Below the pieces are notes generated by a model. That model worked only from the letters and a program-made list of their open reading frames with translations, did no database searches and had not been told where the DNA came from. Below, one piece after another: positions 50,610 through 59,075 of a DNA stretch of 64,000 bases (its first letter is position 1; every line of letters starts with the position of its first letter). This DNA is from CAVRQM01 sp963723455 (lineage in GTDB: Bacteria; Pseudomonadota; Alphaproteobacteria; Acetobacterales; Acetobacteraceae): contig CAVRQM010000001.1 in NCBI GenBank assembly GCA_963723455.1, forward strand, positions 1,302,001-1,366,000. Direction: 5' to 3'. A program made the translations under genes and the position numbers.

Positions 50610-51890
50610 TCAGCCAAAAATGTCGCGGGTGAAGGCGTCGTACCAGCCATGCGCCTGGTCCACCGCCCGCGCGCGGACCGCGCCGCTTTCCTCCACCGGG
50701 CTGATCATGATGTCGGCGATCTCGATGCTACCGGCACTGTTGCGGAAGCTGATCGCATCGCTCACCGCGTCGTCGGGCGCCAGAAAAGTATAGCACGTGT
50801 TGTACAGAAACGGCGGAAAGCTGCGCGCGCCGCTGAGTGCGGCGGCGATGGCAAAGGCGCACGCCTTGGCCTGGCTGTTGGCGGCGAATGCCGATTTCGG
50901 CATGGCGCCCGGATTGATCGCGTCGCCGACCAGATGGATGCCGCGATGCCGGGTCAATTCGAACGTCGCCGGATCGACCGGGCACCAGCCCCCCGCATCG
51001 GCCAGATCGGCGCGCTGCGCCAGCTCCCCGGCCATCTGCGGCGGAATGACGTTGGCGACCGCGGCGGCGAACGTCTCGGTGGCGGTGCGGATCGAGCGGT
51101 CCCTGGCGTCCACCGCCTCGATGGCGCCGATGAACTGGCCGGGCAGCCAGTCGATCATGCCGGGGTAGTGGCGGTTCCAGCCGTCCTGGAACAGATCCTG
51201 CTCGAAAAAGCTGTCCTTGGCGTCCAGGATCAGGATCTTCGATCGCGGCTTCGCCCGCTTGAAATAGGCGGCGACCAGCGAGGCGCGCTCGTACGGGCCG
51301 GGCGGACAGCGGAACGGGTCGGCGGGGGCGGCGATCACGAACACGCCGCCATCCTCCATCGCCTCCAGCTGGCGGCGCAGCAGCAGCGTCTGCGCCCCGG
51401 CCATCCAGGCGTGCGGCAGCGCCTGCATCGCCGCGTCGTCATAGCCGGCGATGGCGCCCGGCCGGAAGGCGATGCCCGGCGCCACCACCAGCCGGTCATA
51501 GGCGAGGCTGTCGCCGCCCTGCGCCAGTTGCACGCGCTTGCCGACCGGGTCGATCGCCGTGGCCCGATCATGGATGACGCGCACGCCATGCTGCGCGGCA
51601 AGCGCCGCATAGCCGTGCGTGAGCGAGTCGAAAGAACACAGCCCGGCGAGATACAGGTTGCTGAAGAAGCATGTCGTGTATTGCAGCTTCGGCTCGACCA
51701 GGGTGACCGCCAGCGTCGGATCGGCCAATCTGAGATATTTCGCCGCCGTGGCGCCGCCGGCGCCGCCGCCGATCACCACCACACGGGCCGATGCGCCCGC
51801 CGCCGCACGGACCGGCGCGGCCCGCGCGGCGGCCAGGCAGGTGGCGCCGGCCAGTCCGCCGAAGGCGCGGCGCGTGCAGCCGCGCGTCAC
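50610..51890 (-). CDS. fccB: Sulfide dehydrogenase flavoprotein subunit
   Basis: A 426-residue flavoprotein of flavocytochrome c sulfide dehydrogenase, oxidising sulfide to sulfur/polysulfide in the periplasm. Tat-like signal 'RGCTRRAFGGLAGATCLAAA', then 'RVVVIGGGAGGATAAKYLRL' (FAD), 'YTTCFFSNLYLAGL' (conserved redox Cys), 'APADPFRCPPGPYERASLVA', 'ILDAKDSFFEQDLFQDGW' and C-terminal 'NTCYTFLAPDDAVS' (second Cys region). GTG start at 51890 overlaps the fccA stop (GTGA). Confidence 0.93.
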   Translation of the reverse strand: MTRGCTRRAFGGLAGATCLAAARAAPVRAAAGASARVVVIGGGAGGATAAKYLRLADPTLAVTLVEPKLQYTTCFFSNLYLAGLCSFDSLTHGYAALAAQHGVRVIHDRATAIDPVGKRVQLAQGGDSLAYDRLVVAPGIAFRPGAIAGYDDAAMQALPHAWMAGAQTLLLRRQLEAMEDGGVFVIAAPADPFRCPPGPYERASLVAAYFKRAKPRSKILILDAKDSFFEQDLFQDGWNRHYPGMIDWLPGQFIGAIEAVDARDRSIRTATETFAAAVANVIPPQMAGELAQRADLADAGGWCPVDPATFELTRHRGIHLVGDAINPGAMPKSAFAANSQAKACAFAIAAALSGARSFPPFLYNTCYTFLAPDDAVSDAISFRNSAGSIEIADIMISPVEESGAVRARAVDQAHGWYDAFTRDIFG

Positions 51891-52222
51891 GGCGCCGTCG
51901 CCGGCCGGCCGGCCAGGTAATGCGCCACCGCCGCGATCTCCTGCGCGCTGAGCGCGGCTGCCACGACATGCATGATCTGGCTGCTCCGCTGCCCCGACCG
52001 ATAGGCCAGCATCGCCTGCACGCAGCCGGCCTCGCCCAGTCCGGCAAGCGAGACGATTGCGGACTGCGCCCCGCCCCCGGTTGTGTGGCACGAAGCGCAG
52101 GCGGCGGCGAGCTGGGCCGCATGGTCGCCGGCCAGGGGCGCGCCGGCGCACGCGATGCCCGACCCGAACCAGGCGGCAGCGGCGACAACCGCGGCAGCCA
52201 CAGTCGGCCGGCTTCCCGTCAT
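51887..52222 (-). CDS. fccA: Cytochrome subunit of sulfide dehydrogenase (single heme)
   Basis: A 111-residue exported cytochrome with one heme site CASCH (42-46) and a C-terminal 'LSAQEIAAVAHYLAGRP' helix of class I cytochromes. It is much smaller than the diheme FccA of purple sulfur bacteria and matches the short single-heme type that pairs with FccB. It overlaps soxZ by ATGA and fccB by GTGA, so all four genes form one tight unit. Confidence 0.9.
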   Translation of the reverse strand: MTGSRPTVAAAVVAAAAWFGSGIACAGAPLAGDHAAQLAAACASCHTTGGGAQSAIVSLAGLGEAGCVQAMLAYRSGQRSSQIMHVVAAALSAQEIAAVAHYLAGRPATAP

Positions 52223-52575
52223 CCCGTCACCGTCAGCGACTTTTCCAGCGTGTAGATCGCGCCGCCGTCCTCCTCCCAAACGAACCGCAAGCGGCCGCTG
52301 CGCGTCGCGCGGATGGAAAACTCAAGGAACGGGTTGGCGGCGACGGCTTCGTGCAGCTCGACGCTGAACACCACTGCGTCGTCCAGGCGACAGGTGAAGC
52401 GGTGGATGATGTCGCGCGGGATGATGCCGCCGTCGCCGCCGCGCCGCAGCCCGGTTTCCATCGGATGCGTGATCAAAGTCCTGATCTGGATGATCTCGCC
52501 CGCGGCGGCGGTCGCCGGCGCCTGCACATGCGGCACGGCGACGACCGGACGGATGCCGCCGTCAGGCGCAGCCAT
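52219..52575 (-). CDS. soxZ: Thiosulfate oxidation carrier subunit SoxZ
   Basis: A 118-residue immunoglobulin-like protein: 'EIIQIRTLITHPMETGLRRG' (SoxZ hallmark), 'IHRFTCRLDDAVVFSVELHEAVAANPFLEFSI'. It binds SoxY and positions its carrier arm. No signal peptide; in Sox systems SoxZ is exported with SoxY. The start overlaps the soxY 3' end by 14 bases. Confidence 0.94.
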   Translation of the reverse strand: MAAPDGGIRPVVAVPHVQAPATAAAGEIIQIRTLITHPMETGLRRGGDGGIIPRDIIHRFTCRLDDAVVFSVELHEAVAANPFLEFSIRATRSGRLRFVWEEDGGAIYTLEKSLTVTG

Positions 52576-53035
52576 TGGTGGCGACCTTGACCCAGGTTGA
52601 CGCCATCAGCACCGAACCGTCGCTCATTTCCGCCGCCGCCAGCACGGCCTGCGGCTCGGCCAGCCGGATGCGCGTCGATATGCGCGCCTGCCCGCTCTGC
52701 GGCGTGAAATGGAAGCTGGCGACAAGCACGATCGGATTTCCCGGCGCCAGCACATGCGCCACCCGCACGCAATCGGCCCCGGTCATCGCGCTGTCGATCT
52801 GCAGGATCAGCGGCACGGTGTAGCCGTTGCCGAACACCGGCGGCATGATCAGGTGGACGCGCGGCGAGGCGACCGGGATCTTGCCGGTCAGGCGCCGGAC
52901 CAGCTCGCGATCAGCCTCCGAAAGTCCGCTCGCGCCGAAGCCGGGCGGTGCGGCCAGCATGGCCGTGGCCAGGCCCAGACTTCCCCGGGCCGCAGCGCGC
53001 CGCGTGAGGCCGACCGACGACGACGCGCTGCGCAT
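52562..53035 (-). CDS. soxY: Thiosulfate oxidation carrier protein SoxY with atypical C-terminus
   Basis: A 157-residue protein with a Tat-type signal 'LTRRAAARGSLGLATAMLAA' and the SoxY fold ('IPVASPRVHLIMPPVFGNGYTVPLILQ', 'VLAPGNPIVLVASFHFTP'). SoxY carries sulfur intermediates on a C-terminal Cys in a flexible GGCGG arm. Here the chain ends 'VKVATNGCA': the Cys is present (residue 156) but the flanking glycines are reduced to NGCA. The carrier function may persist with a stiffer arm, or suit a different partner enzyme. First gene of soxY-soxZ-fccA-fccB. Confidence 0.9.
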   Translation of the reverse strand: MRSASSSVGLTRRAAARGSLGLATAMLAAPPGFGASGLSEADRELVRRLTGKIPVASPRVHLIMPPVFGNGYTVPLILQIDSAMTGADCVRVAHVLAPGNPIVLVASFHFTPQSGQARISTRIRLAEPQAVLAAAEMSDGSVLMASTWVKVATNGCA

Positions 53036-53129
53036 GCCGACCTCCCCCGCACCGGGACGGTGTCATAGTCGCATCGCGCCCGGATTTTTGACAGCTGTTT
53101 CTGAACCGGATGCGTCGGCGCGATCTTGA

Positions 53130-53921
53130 CTAAACGGTTTTCAGCATGCCGCCATCGACGAAATAGGTCGAACCCACCGTGTAGCTCGCCCGATCCGAGC
53201 ACAGAAAGACAAAGGTGTTGGCCAGCTCTGCGGGAGTCGCGAACCGCTTGATCGCGGCGTGTTCGCGTGCGACCTGGTCCAGATGGCCCTGCCAGTCGCC
53301 GCCGGTATCCGCGGTCAGCTGCCGGGCGGTCTTGATCCAGTCCGGCGTCAGCACCAGACCGGGATTGATGCAGTTGACGCGGATGTTGTCGCCCACCAGC
53401 TCGGCCGCCAGCGTCTTGGAAAACATCATCAGCGCCGCCTTGGTCACGTTGTAGATCGGCTCGTACCACAGCGGCTGCACCGCGCAGATCGAGGCGTTGT
53501 GCAGGATCACGCCGCCGCCGCGCCGGCGCATCCCCGGCGCCAGCCCGCGCGCCAGCCGCACCGCCGCCATCACGTGCAGCTCCCAGTACGCCGTCCATTT
53601 CTCGTCCGGGGCATCCATCACGGTCTCGTTGCTGCCGGTGCCGGCATTGTTGATCAGGATGTCGCAGCCGCCATGCAGCGCCTGCACGCCGTCCAGCAGT
53701 GCTGCCGCCCCCGCCGGCGTCGCCAGATCGCAGGCGACGGCATGCGCGGCCACGCCGTATTGCTGGGCGAGGCGGTCGGCCTCGGCCTGCGCCCGCTCCC
53801 GCCCGCGCGCCGCCAGCACCACCTGCACGCCTTCCGCGGCCAGGCCCTCGGCCACCGCCAGGCCGATCCCCACGCTGCCGCCGGTGACCACCGCCACCTT
53901 GCCGCTCAATCCAAGATCCAT
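53130..53921 (-). CDS. Short-chain dehydrogenase/reductase
   Basis: A 263-residue classical SDR: 'VAVVTGGSVGIGLAVAEGLAAEG' (NAD(P) site), 'DILINNAGTGSN' (NNAG), 'ILHNASICAVQPLWYEPIYNVTKAALM' with catalytic Ser, Tyr and Lys, and 'VGSTYFVDGGMLKTV' at the end. The coenzyme loop 'LAARGRERAQ' suggests NADP preference (Arg). Last gene of a leftward operon after an FGGY kinase and two FAD enzymes, so it may oxidise a polyol or sugar. Ribosome site 'agggaggcg' before ATG 53921. Confidence 0.9.
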   Translation of the reverse strand: MDLGLSGKVAVVTGGSVGIGLAVAEGLAAEGVQVVLAARGRERAQAEADRLAQQYGVAAHAVACDLATPAGAAALLDGVQALHGGCDILINNAGTGSNETVMDAPDEKWTAYWELHVMAAVRLARGLAPGMRRRGGGVILHNASICAVQPLWYEPIYNVTKAALMMFSKTLAAELVGDNIRVNCINPGLVLTPDWIKTARQLTADTGGDWQGHLDQVAREHAAIKRFATPAELANTFVFLCSDRASYTVGSTYFVDGGMLKTV

Positions 53922-53965
53922 CGATCGCCTCCCTGTGTTGCGGTCCCGGTCGTCCGGTCCCGGCG

Positions 53966-55411
53966 TCAGCCGACCCGCGCCCAGCCGCGCGTGCGCGCCA
54001 CCGCGTTGGCGAAACGGGCGTGCAGCGCGTCGCCCAGCGGCGCGTCGCACTCGACCCGCCGCCAGGCGGCGATCGGGTCGTCGGGCGCGCCGCCGTCCGC
54101 GCGCGCGCACAGCGCCAGCAGGCCCAGCGCGGTCACGTCCGGCGCCGCAGCAACCTCGATCGCGCGGCCGATCGCCGCGGCCAGGAAGCGCACGAAATAG
54201 CCGTTGCGGCTCAGCCCGCCATCGACCGAAACGCGCATGCCCGCCCCGGCCGCGCCGTCCGGCGGGACCATCGCGCGCACGATCTCGCTGGCGCGCAGCG
54301 CCACGCCCTCCAGCACGGCACGGCACAGATCGGCGCGCTCGCTGTCCAGGCCGAGGCCGATCCACGCGCCGCGGGCGCTGCGGTCCCAATGCGGGCAGCC
54401 CAGACCGGCCTGCGCGGGCACGAAGAACAGGTCGCGCCCGGCCGCCGACGGTCCCTCAAGCGAGTCCAGCGCCGCGTGGTCGGCGAACAGGCCGATCCGT
54501 CCCGCCCAGTCCAGCGCCGCGCCGGCGGTGAACACGCCGCCCTCGCGCGCATAGACCGCCGGCGCCGCGCCGATGCGCCAGGCGCAGGTCGGCAGCAGCC
54601 CGCCTTGGCCGGCGGGCGGACGCTCGCCGGCCAGGCCAAGCGCGAAGGCGCCGGTGCCGAAGGTGATCTTGATGTCGCCCGGCCGCGTGCAGCGGTGGCC
54701 GTACAGCGAGGCCTGCTGATCGACCAGCGATGCGACCACGCGCGGGCCGCCGGCGATGTCACCGAAATCGCCGACGCTGGCGCGGATCTCCGGCAGGCAC
54801 TCGACCGGCACCCCGAACGCCTCGCAGAGCGGCGCGCTCCAGCGCAGGCCAGCCAGATCCATCAGGCTGGTGCGCGACGCGGTGGAGACGTCAGTGGCGA
54901 ACTCGCCGGTCAGCGCATCGAGCAGGAACGCATCGCTGGTGCCCAGGCGCAGCCGTCCGGCGCGACGCAGCGCCGCCGCGCCCTCGGCATGATCCAGCAG
55001 CCAGCGCAGCTTGGCGGCCGAGAAATACGGGTCCAGCGGCAGGCCGGCGAGCGACAGGGTCAGCGCTTCGACCCCGTCGGCGCGCAGCCGGGCGATGGCG
55101 TCGCCGGTGCGCTCGTCCTGCCAGACGATGGCGTGATGCAGCGGCCGCTTGGTCGCCGCGTCCCAGGCGACCACCGTCTCGCCCTGATTGGCGAGGCCTG
55201 CCACCGCGCACCGGCCGGCAGCCTCGATCAGCGCGCGGATGTCGCCGAGGATCTCCTCGGCGTCGTGCTCGACCCAGCCGGGACGCGGGCGGATCTGGCG
55301 GTGGGCGCGCGCGCCGACCGCGACGCATACGCCATCCGGGCCGCGGCGATACGCCTTGGTCGTGGTGGTGCCCTGGTCGATCGCCAGGCTCGCGCCGCCG
55401 GCCGCGGTCAT
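53966..55411 (-). CDS. FGGY-family carbohydrate kinase (glycerol-kinase-like)
   Basis: A 481-residue ASKHA kinase: N-terminal 'SLAIDQGTTTTKAYRR' (phosphate 1), 'GLANQGETVVAWDAATKRPLHHAIVWQDERTG' (closest to GlpK/xylulokinase), 'LVDQQASLYGHRCTRPGDIKITFGTGAF' and 'VSVDGGLSRNGYFVRFLAAAIG' (FGGY signature 2 area). It resembles glycerol kinase in its 'DQGTTTTKA' and 'WQD' motifs but is divergent. The start overlaps the upstream oxidoreductase gene by ATGA. It likely phosphorylates glycerol or a related polyol that the GlpA-like enzyme then oxidises. Confidence 0.88.
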   Translation of the reverse strand: MTAAGGASLAIDQGTTTTKAYRRGPDGVCVAVGARAHRQIRPRPGWVEHDAEEILGDIRALIEAAGRCAVAGLANQGETVVAWDAATKRPLHHAIVWQDERTGDAIARLRADGVEALTLSLAGLPLDPYFSAAKLRWLLDHAEGAAALRRAGRLRLGTSDAFLLDALTGEFATDVSTASRTSLMDLAGLRWSAPLCEAFGVPVECLPEIRASVGDFGDIAGGPRVVASLVDQQASLYGHRCTRPGDIKITFGTGAFALGLAGERPPAGQGGLLPTCAWRIGAAPAVYAREGGVFTAGAALDWAGRIGLFADHAALDSLEGPSAAGRDLFFVPAQAGLGCPHWDRSARGAWIGLGLDSERADLCRAVLEGVALRASEIVRAMVPPDGAAGAGMRVSVDGGLSRNGYFVRFLAAAIGRAIEVAAAPDVTALGLLALCARADGGAPDDPIAAWRRVECDAPLGDALHARFANAVARTRGWARVG

Positions 55412-56634
55412 TCCAGCACCGCCTGCAGCGTGCGGCCCTGCAACCCCGACAGCGCCGCGGCCGGCACCGTCAGCGTCAGCCGCCGTTCCGGCAGCGCGCG
55501 CAGCGACCGCTGCGCCACGGCGCGGCCGTCATCGCGCAGGCTGAACTGGGCACTGAACCGGGCGGCCGGTTCCAGCGCGCGGCCGGTCAGCCGGATCGGC
55601 CGGCCCTCCGGCAGCAATCGCTGCGGCATCACGTAGCGCAGCATGCCGCCCGGCGCGACCGCGATCGCCTGCGCCGCGGGCGGCAAAGCGGGGCCGCGCA
55701 AATGGCGCATGATCGCCGCCGCCGCCAGCCTGCCCTCGCGCGCGGCTACGCCCGCATGCTCGACCGCGCGCAGCACGTTGCCGGCTGCGAACAGATGCGG
55801 GTCCGAGCAGCGGAACAGCGTGTCGATCACCGGCCCGCCGGTGTTCGGGTCAATCTCGAACGCGCCGTCCTGGCCCAGCCAGGCTTCCGGCACGAAGCGG
55901 CCGGTGAAGATCACGCCGTCGCACGCCAGGCGCTGCTGCCGGCCGCTATGCGTGACCCGCACCGCCGCGACCCGCGCCTCGCCCTCGATCGCGTCCAGCG
56001 TGGCCGACAGCAGGACCGGCACGCCGAAGCCGAACCGCGCGATCAGGTCGCCGGGGCGCCGGGCGGTGATGCGGTCGCGCGGCTCGATCATCGCCACCGG
56101 CCGGATGCCGGCATGGCGCGCGGCGAGCAGGGCGGAAAACGCGACCAGCTCGCTGCCGACCACCACCGGGCGGCGGAACGGGCGCAGCCCGGCCATCAGC
56201 AGATCCTGGAACGCCCCGGTCGTGGTCACCCCCCAGGGCGGCCGGTCGCCGCCGACCAGACGCGGGCCGCGCGGGGTCTCGCGGATGCCGGTGGCCAGCA
56301 GCAGCGCGCGGGCCTGCAAGCTCGCTACGCCGTCCGGCAGGCTCACGCGCAGCCGCCCGCCCGGCTTGATCGCCACCACCGTCGCGTCCGTGCGGATGCG
56401 CGCGCCGCTGGCGCCGGCCACCAGCGCCCGCGCATAGGCCGGCCCGGTCCAGAGGCGGCGGAAATCGCTGATGCCCCAGCCCGGATGGCCGCAGGACCGC
56501 GGCAGCCCGCCCGGCTGCTGGTTGCGCTCCAGCACCAGCACGCGCATGCCGCCGGCGGCCAGCGCGCGCGCGGCGCTCAGCCCGGCCGGCCCGGCCCCGA
56601 TCACGATGACGTCCCACCCCGCCTCGTCACGCAT
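55408..56634 (-). CDS. NAD(P)/FAD-dependent oxidoreductase (GlpB/HcnB-like)
   Basis: A 408-residue two-dinucleotide-domain flavoprotein: 'VIVIGAGPAGLSAARALAAGG' at the N-terminus, 'NQQPGGLPRSCGHPGWG', 'ALLLATGIRETPRGPRLVGGDRP' and 'LFAAGNVLRAVEHAG'. The layout fits the pyridine-nucleotide oxidoreductases that pair with a BFD-domain GlpA-like protein. The C-terminus has an extra 100-residue beta-rich domain. It overlaps both neighbours by a few bases, implying a stable complex. Confidence 0.85.
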   Translation of the reverse strand: MRDEAGWDVIVIGAGPAGLSAARALAAGGMRVLVLERNQQPGGLPRSCGHPGWGISDFRRLWTGPAYARALVAGASGARIRTDATVVAIKPGGRLRVSLPDGVASLQARALLLATGIRETPRGPRLVGGDRPPWGVTTTGAFQDLLMAGLRPFRRPVVVGSELVAFSALLAARHAGIRPVAMIEPRDRITARRPGDLIARFGFGVPVLLSATLDAIEGEARVAAVRVTHSGRQQRLACDGVIFTGRFVPEAWLGQDGAFEIDPNTGGPVIDTLFRCSDPHLFAAGNVLRAVEHAGVAAREGRLAAAAIMRHLRGPALPPAAQAIAVAPGGMLRYVMPQRLLPEGRPIRLTGRALEPAARFSAQFSLRDDGRAVAQRSLRALPERRLTLTVPAAALSGLQGRTLQAVLE

Positions 56635-58019
56635 CGCCGAGCCGCCCGATTAGATCCGGCAGGTGCGCGGCGGCCAGCTGCATGACCCGGCCGGTGCAGT
56701 AGAACCCGCCGCAGCGCCCCATCATGCAGCGGGTGCGCCGCTTCAGCCCGCCCAGGCTCGCCGCCGGCAGCGGCGGGGCGAAGGCGGCCTCGATCTCGGC
56801 CCGTGTCACCAGCTCGCAATGGCAGACGATCTCGCTCCTGGCCGCCTGCCAGGGGCGCGGCCGCAACTCGGCCAGGTTGGGCACGCGCGGCCAGACCGGG
56901 TCGGCCAGCGGCGTCGCCTCGCCGAACCGGGCGGCGTGCAGCCGCAGCACATGCTCGGCGATGCCGAGCGCGCCGGTCAGCCCGGTGGAGCGGATGCCGG
57001 CCACGCTGATCCACTGCCGCTCCGGCAGCGCCTCGATCTGGTAGTCCTTGAACTGCGTGGCGGGGCGCAGGCCGGCATAGCTGGCGATGACGCTCTGCCC
57101 GACCAGGCCGGGGACCATGCGCTCGCCGGCGGCGATCAGCGCGCGCAGCGCCGGCTGCTCCACGGTGGCGTGGCGGCGCTCGTCCTGATCCTCGGCGGTC
57201 GGGCCGACCAGCAGGTTGCCATAGGCGGTGCGCGCGACGACCACGCCTTTGGTGCGCTCGCTCGGCACCGGCAGCACGATGCTGGAGACCAGCGCGTGCG
57301 CCGGCTTGTCATAGACCACGAACTGGCCCTTGCGCGGGCGGATCGAGAACGGGCTGGGCCGGGCGATCGCCTCGACCAGATCGCCATAGTTGCCGGCGCA
57401 GTTGAGGACGACCCGCGCCGCGATCGGCGCGCCGCCGCCGGCGGTCGCCAGCCGCCACAGGCCGTCGCGCAGCGTGCCGCCGGTGATCTCGGTCCGGCGC
57501 AGCAGCACGCCGCCATTGGCCACGCCCTGCCAGGCATAGGCCAGCGGCGCGGACCAGGCGTCGATCACGCCTTCGTCCTCGACCAGGACGCCGCCGGCAA
57601 GATCGGCGGCCAGGCCCGGCTCGCGGGCATGCACCGCGTCGGCATCGAGCAGGCGCGCGGCGACGCCGTTGGCAGCCGCCTGCGCCACGATCGCGGGCAG
57701 GCGCGCACGCTCGGCGTCGGTCCAGGCGACCACCAGCGCCCCGGTGCGCAGCAGCGGCAGGCCGAGCCGCTCGTGCAGCGCCAGATAGGCGGCGTGACCG
57801 CTGCGCACGCAGGCGGCTTCCAGGCTGCCCGGCACCGCATCGAAGCCGGTATGCAGCAGCGCGCTGTTCGCCTTGCTGGCGCCGTTGATGATGTCGGGAT
57901 CGCGCTCGATCAGCGCGGTGCGCCAGCCGGCCAGCACGAAGCCGCGGAAGGCCGCGCAGCCGATCACGCCGGCGCCGACGATGGCGACGTCGAACGGCGC
58001 CGACGCCGGAATCCGTCAT
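56627..58019 (-). CDS. GlpA-like FAD oxidoreductase with BFD-type [2Fe-2S] domain (N-terminal frameshift)
   Basis: A DAO-fold dehydrogenase of about 463 residues when corrected: 'FDVAIVGAGVIGCAAFRGF' (FAD), 'NGASKANSALLHTGFDAVPGS' (GlpA/GlpD signature), 'VSSIVLPVPSERTKGVVVART', and a C-terminal BFD-like cluster with 'EIVCHCELVTRAEIEAAF' and 'RTRCMMGRCGGFYCTGRV'. The ATG at 58019 is one base out of frame; dropping one G at 58013-58014 gives 'MTIPASAPFDVAIVG'. As written, only a GTG at 57967 or an ATT start would serve, the former cutting into the FAD motif. It resembles anaerobic glycerol-3-phosphate dehydrogenase subunit A. Confidence 0.85.
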
Positions 58020-58151
58020 GTCTCGCGCCGGTCGGTGGGCATCCGGACAGTCTGCGCCGATCGCGCCGCCACCTGCAAAGCGTCGCCGCGTGCACAGCGA
58101 CGCCGCCTGCAGACCATCGGCAATCGCGCGCCGGCTCGCGCCGCAGGTGCT

Positions 58152-59075
58152 ATGCATCGCGTCATGCCGGATTTTCCGATCATCGACAGCCACGTGCATC
58201 TGTATGATCCGCAGCGCCTGCCATACGGCTGGATGCGCGGCCTGCCGATCGAGCGCCGGACGCTGCTGCCCGAGTTCGCGGCGGCCAGCGCCGGCGTCGA
58301 TGTGGCGGGCCTGGTGTTCGTCGAGGTCGCGGTCGATGCCGGCCGCCAGCACGAGGAAGCGGCGTTCGCGCAGCGCCTGGCCGATGCCGACCAGCGCCTG
58401 CTCGCCCTGGTCGCGCACGCGCCGGTGGAGCGCGGCGAGGCGGTGGAGGAGGATCTGGCCGAGCTGGCGCGGCACAGCGCGCTGCGCGGCATAAGACGGC
58501 TGATCCAGGGCGAGGTGGATCCCGGCATCTGCCTCGACCCCGGCTTCCTGGCGGGCGTGCGCGCGGTCGGGCGGCGCGGGCTGACGTTCGACGTCTGCGT
58601 GAAGCACTGGGGGCTGGTGTTCGCGGTCGAGCTGGCCCGGCGCTGCCCGGAGGTGAGCTTCGTGCTCGACCACATCGGCAAGCCCGGCATCGCGCACGGC
58701 CTGCGGGAGCCGTGGTGGAGCCAGTTGCGCGACTTGGCGGCGTGCCCGAACGTCGTCTGCAAGCTGTCCGGCGTGGCCACCGAGGCGGACCATGCACGCT
58801 GGTCGGCCGACCAGCTTGAACCCTATGTCGCGCACGCCATCGAGTGCTTCGGCTTCGACCGGCTGATGTACGGCAGCGACTGGCCGGTCAGCACGTTGAC
58901 GCACGGCTATGCCGACTGGGTGGCGATGCTGGACCGCTTCACCGCCGGCTGCAGCCGCGCCGAGCTGACAGCGCTATACCGCGGCACCGCGTCGCGGGCG
59001 TACCGCCTGACCGGCCTTGCAGCGGATCAGCCGGCGCCGATGAAGCCGCCGCCCAGCACGCGCTCGCCGTCATAG
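58152..59075 (+). CDS. Amidohydrolase/lactonase (COG3618, L-fuconolactonase-like)
   Basis: A 307-residue TIM-barrel hydrolase: 'FPIIDSHVHLYDPQRLPYGWM' (HxH metal motif), 'GLVFVEVAVDAGRQHEEAAF', 'ISFVLDHIGKPGIA'-type segment 'VSFVLDHIGKPGIAHG', 'NVVCKLSGVATEADHARW' and 'RLMYGSDWPVSTL' (final Asp). These mark sugar-lactone hydrolases of the fuconolactonase/PDC-lactonase group. Alternative Met at 58164. Divergent from the polyol operon by 132 bases, so it probably belongs to the same catabolic route. The last 16 codons overlap convergent mnmA. Confidence 0.88.
   Translation: MHRVMPDFPIIDSHVHLYDPQRLPYGWMRGLPIERRTLLPEFAAASAGVDVAGLVFVEVAVDAGRQHEEAAFAQRLADADQRLLALVAHAPVERGEAVEEDLAELARHSALRGIRRLIQGEVDPGICLDPGFLAGVRAVGRRGLTFDVCVKHWGLVFAVELARRCPEVSFVLDHIGKPGIAHGLREPWWSQLRDLAACPNVVCKLSGVATEADHARWSADQLEPYVAHAIECFGFDRLMYGSDWPVSTLTHGYADWVAMLDRFTAGCSRAELTALYRGTASRAYRLTGLAADQPAPMKPPPSTRSPS

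Noticed and set aside
7242..58019. Programmed +1 frameshifting at the six shifted genes
   Set aside because: The sites share no slippery heptamer, stop context or structure beyond a short G/C run, and the six gene families are not known to use recoding.
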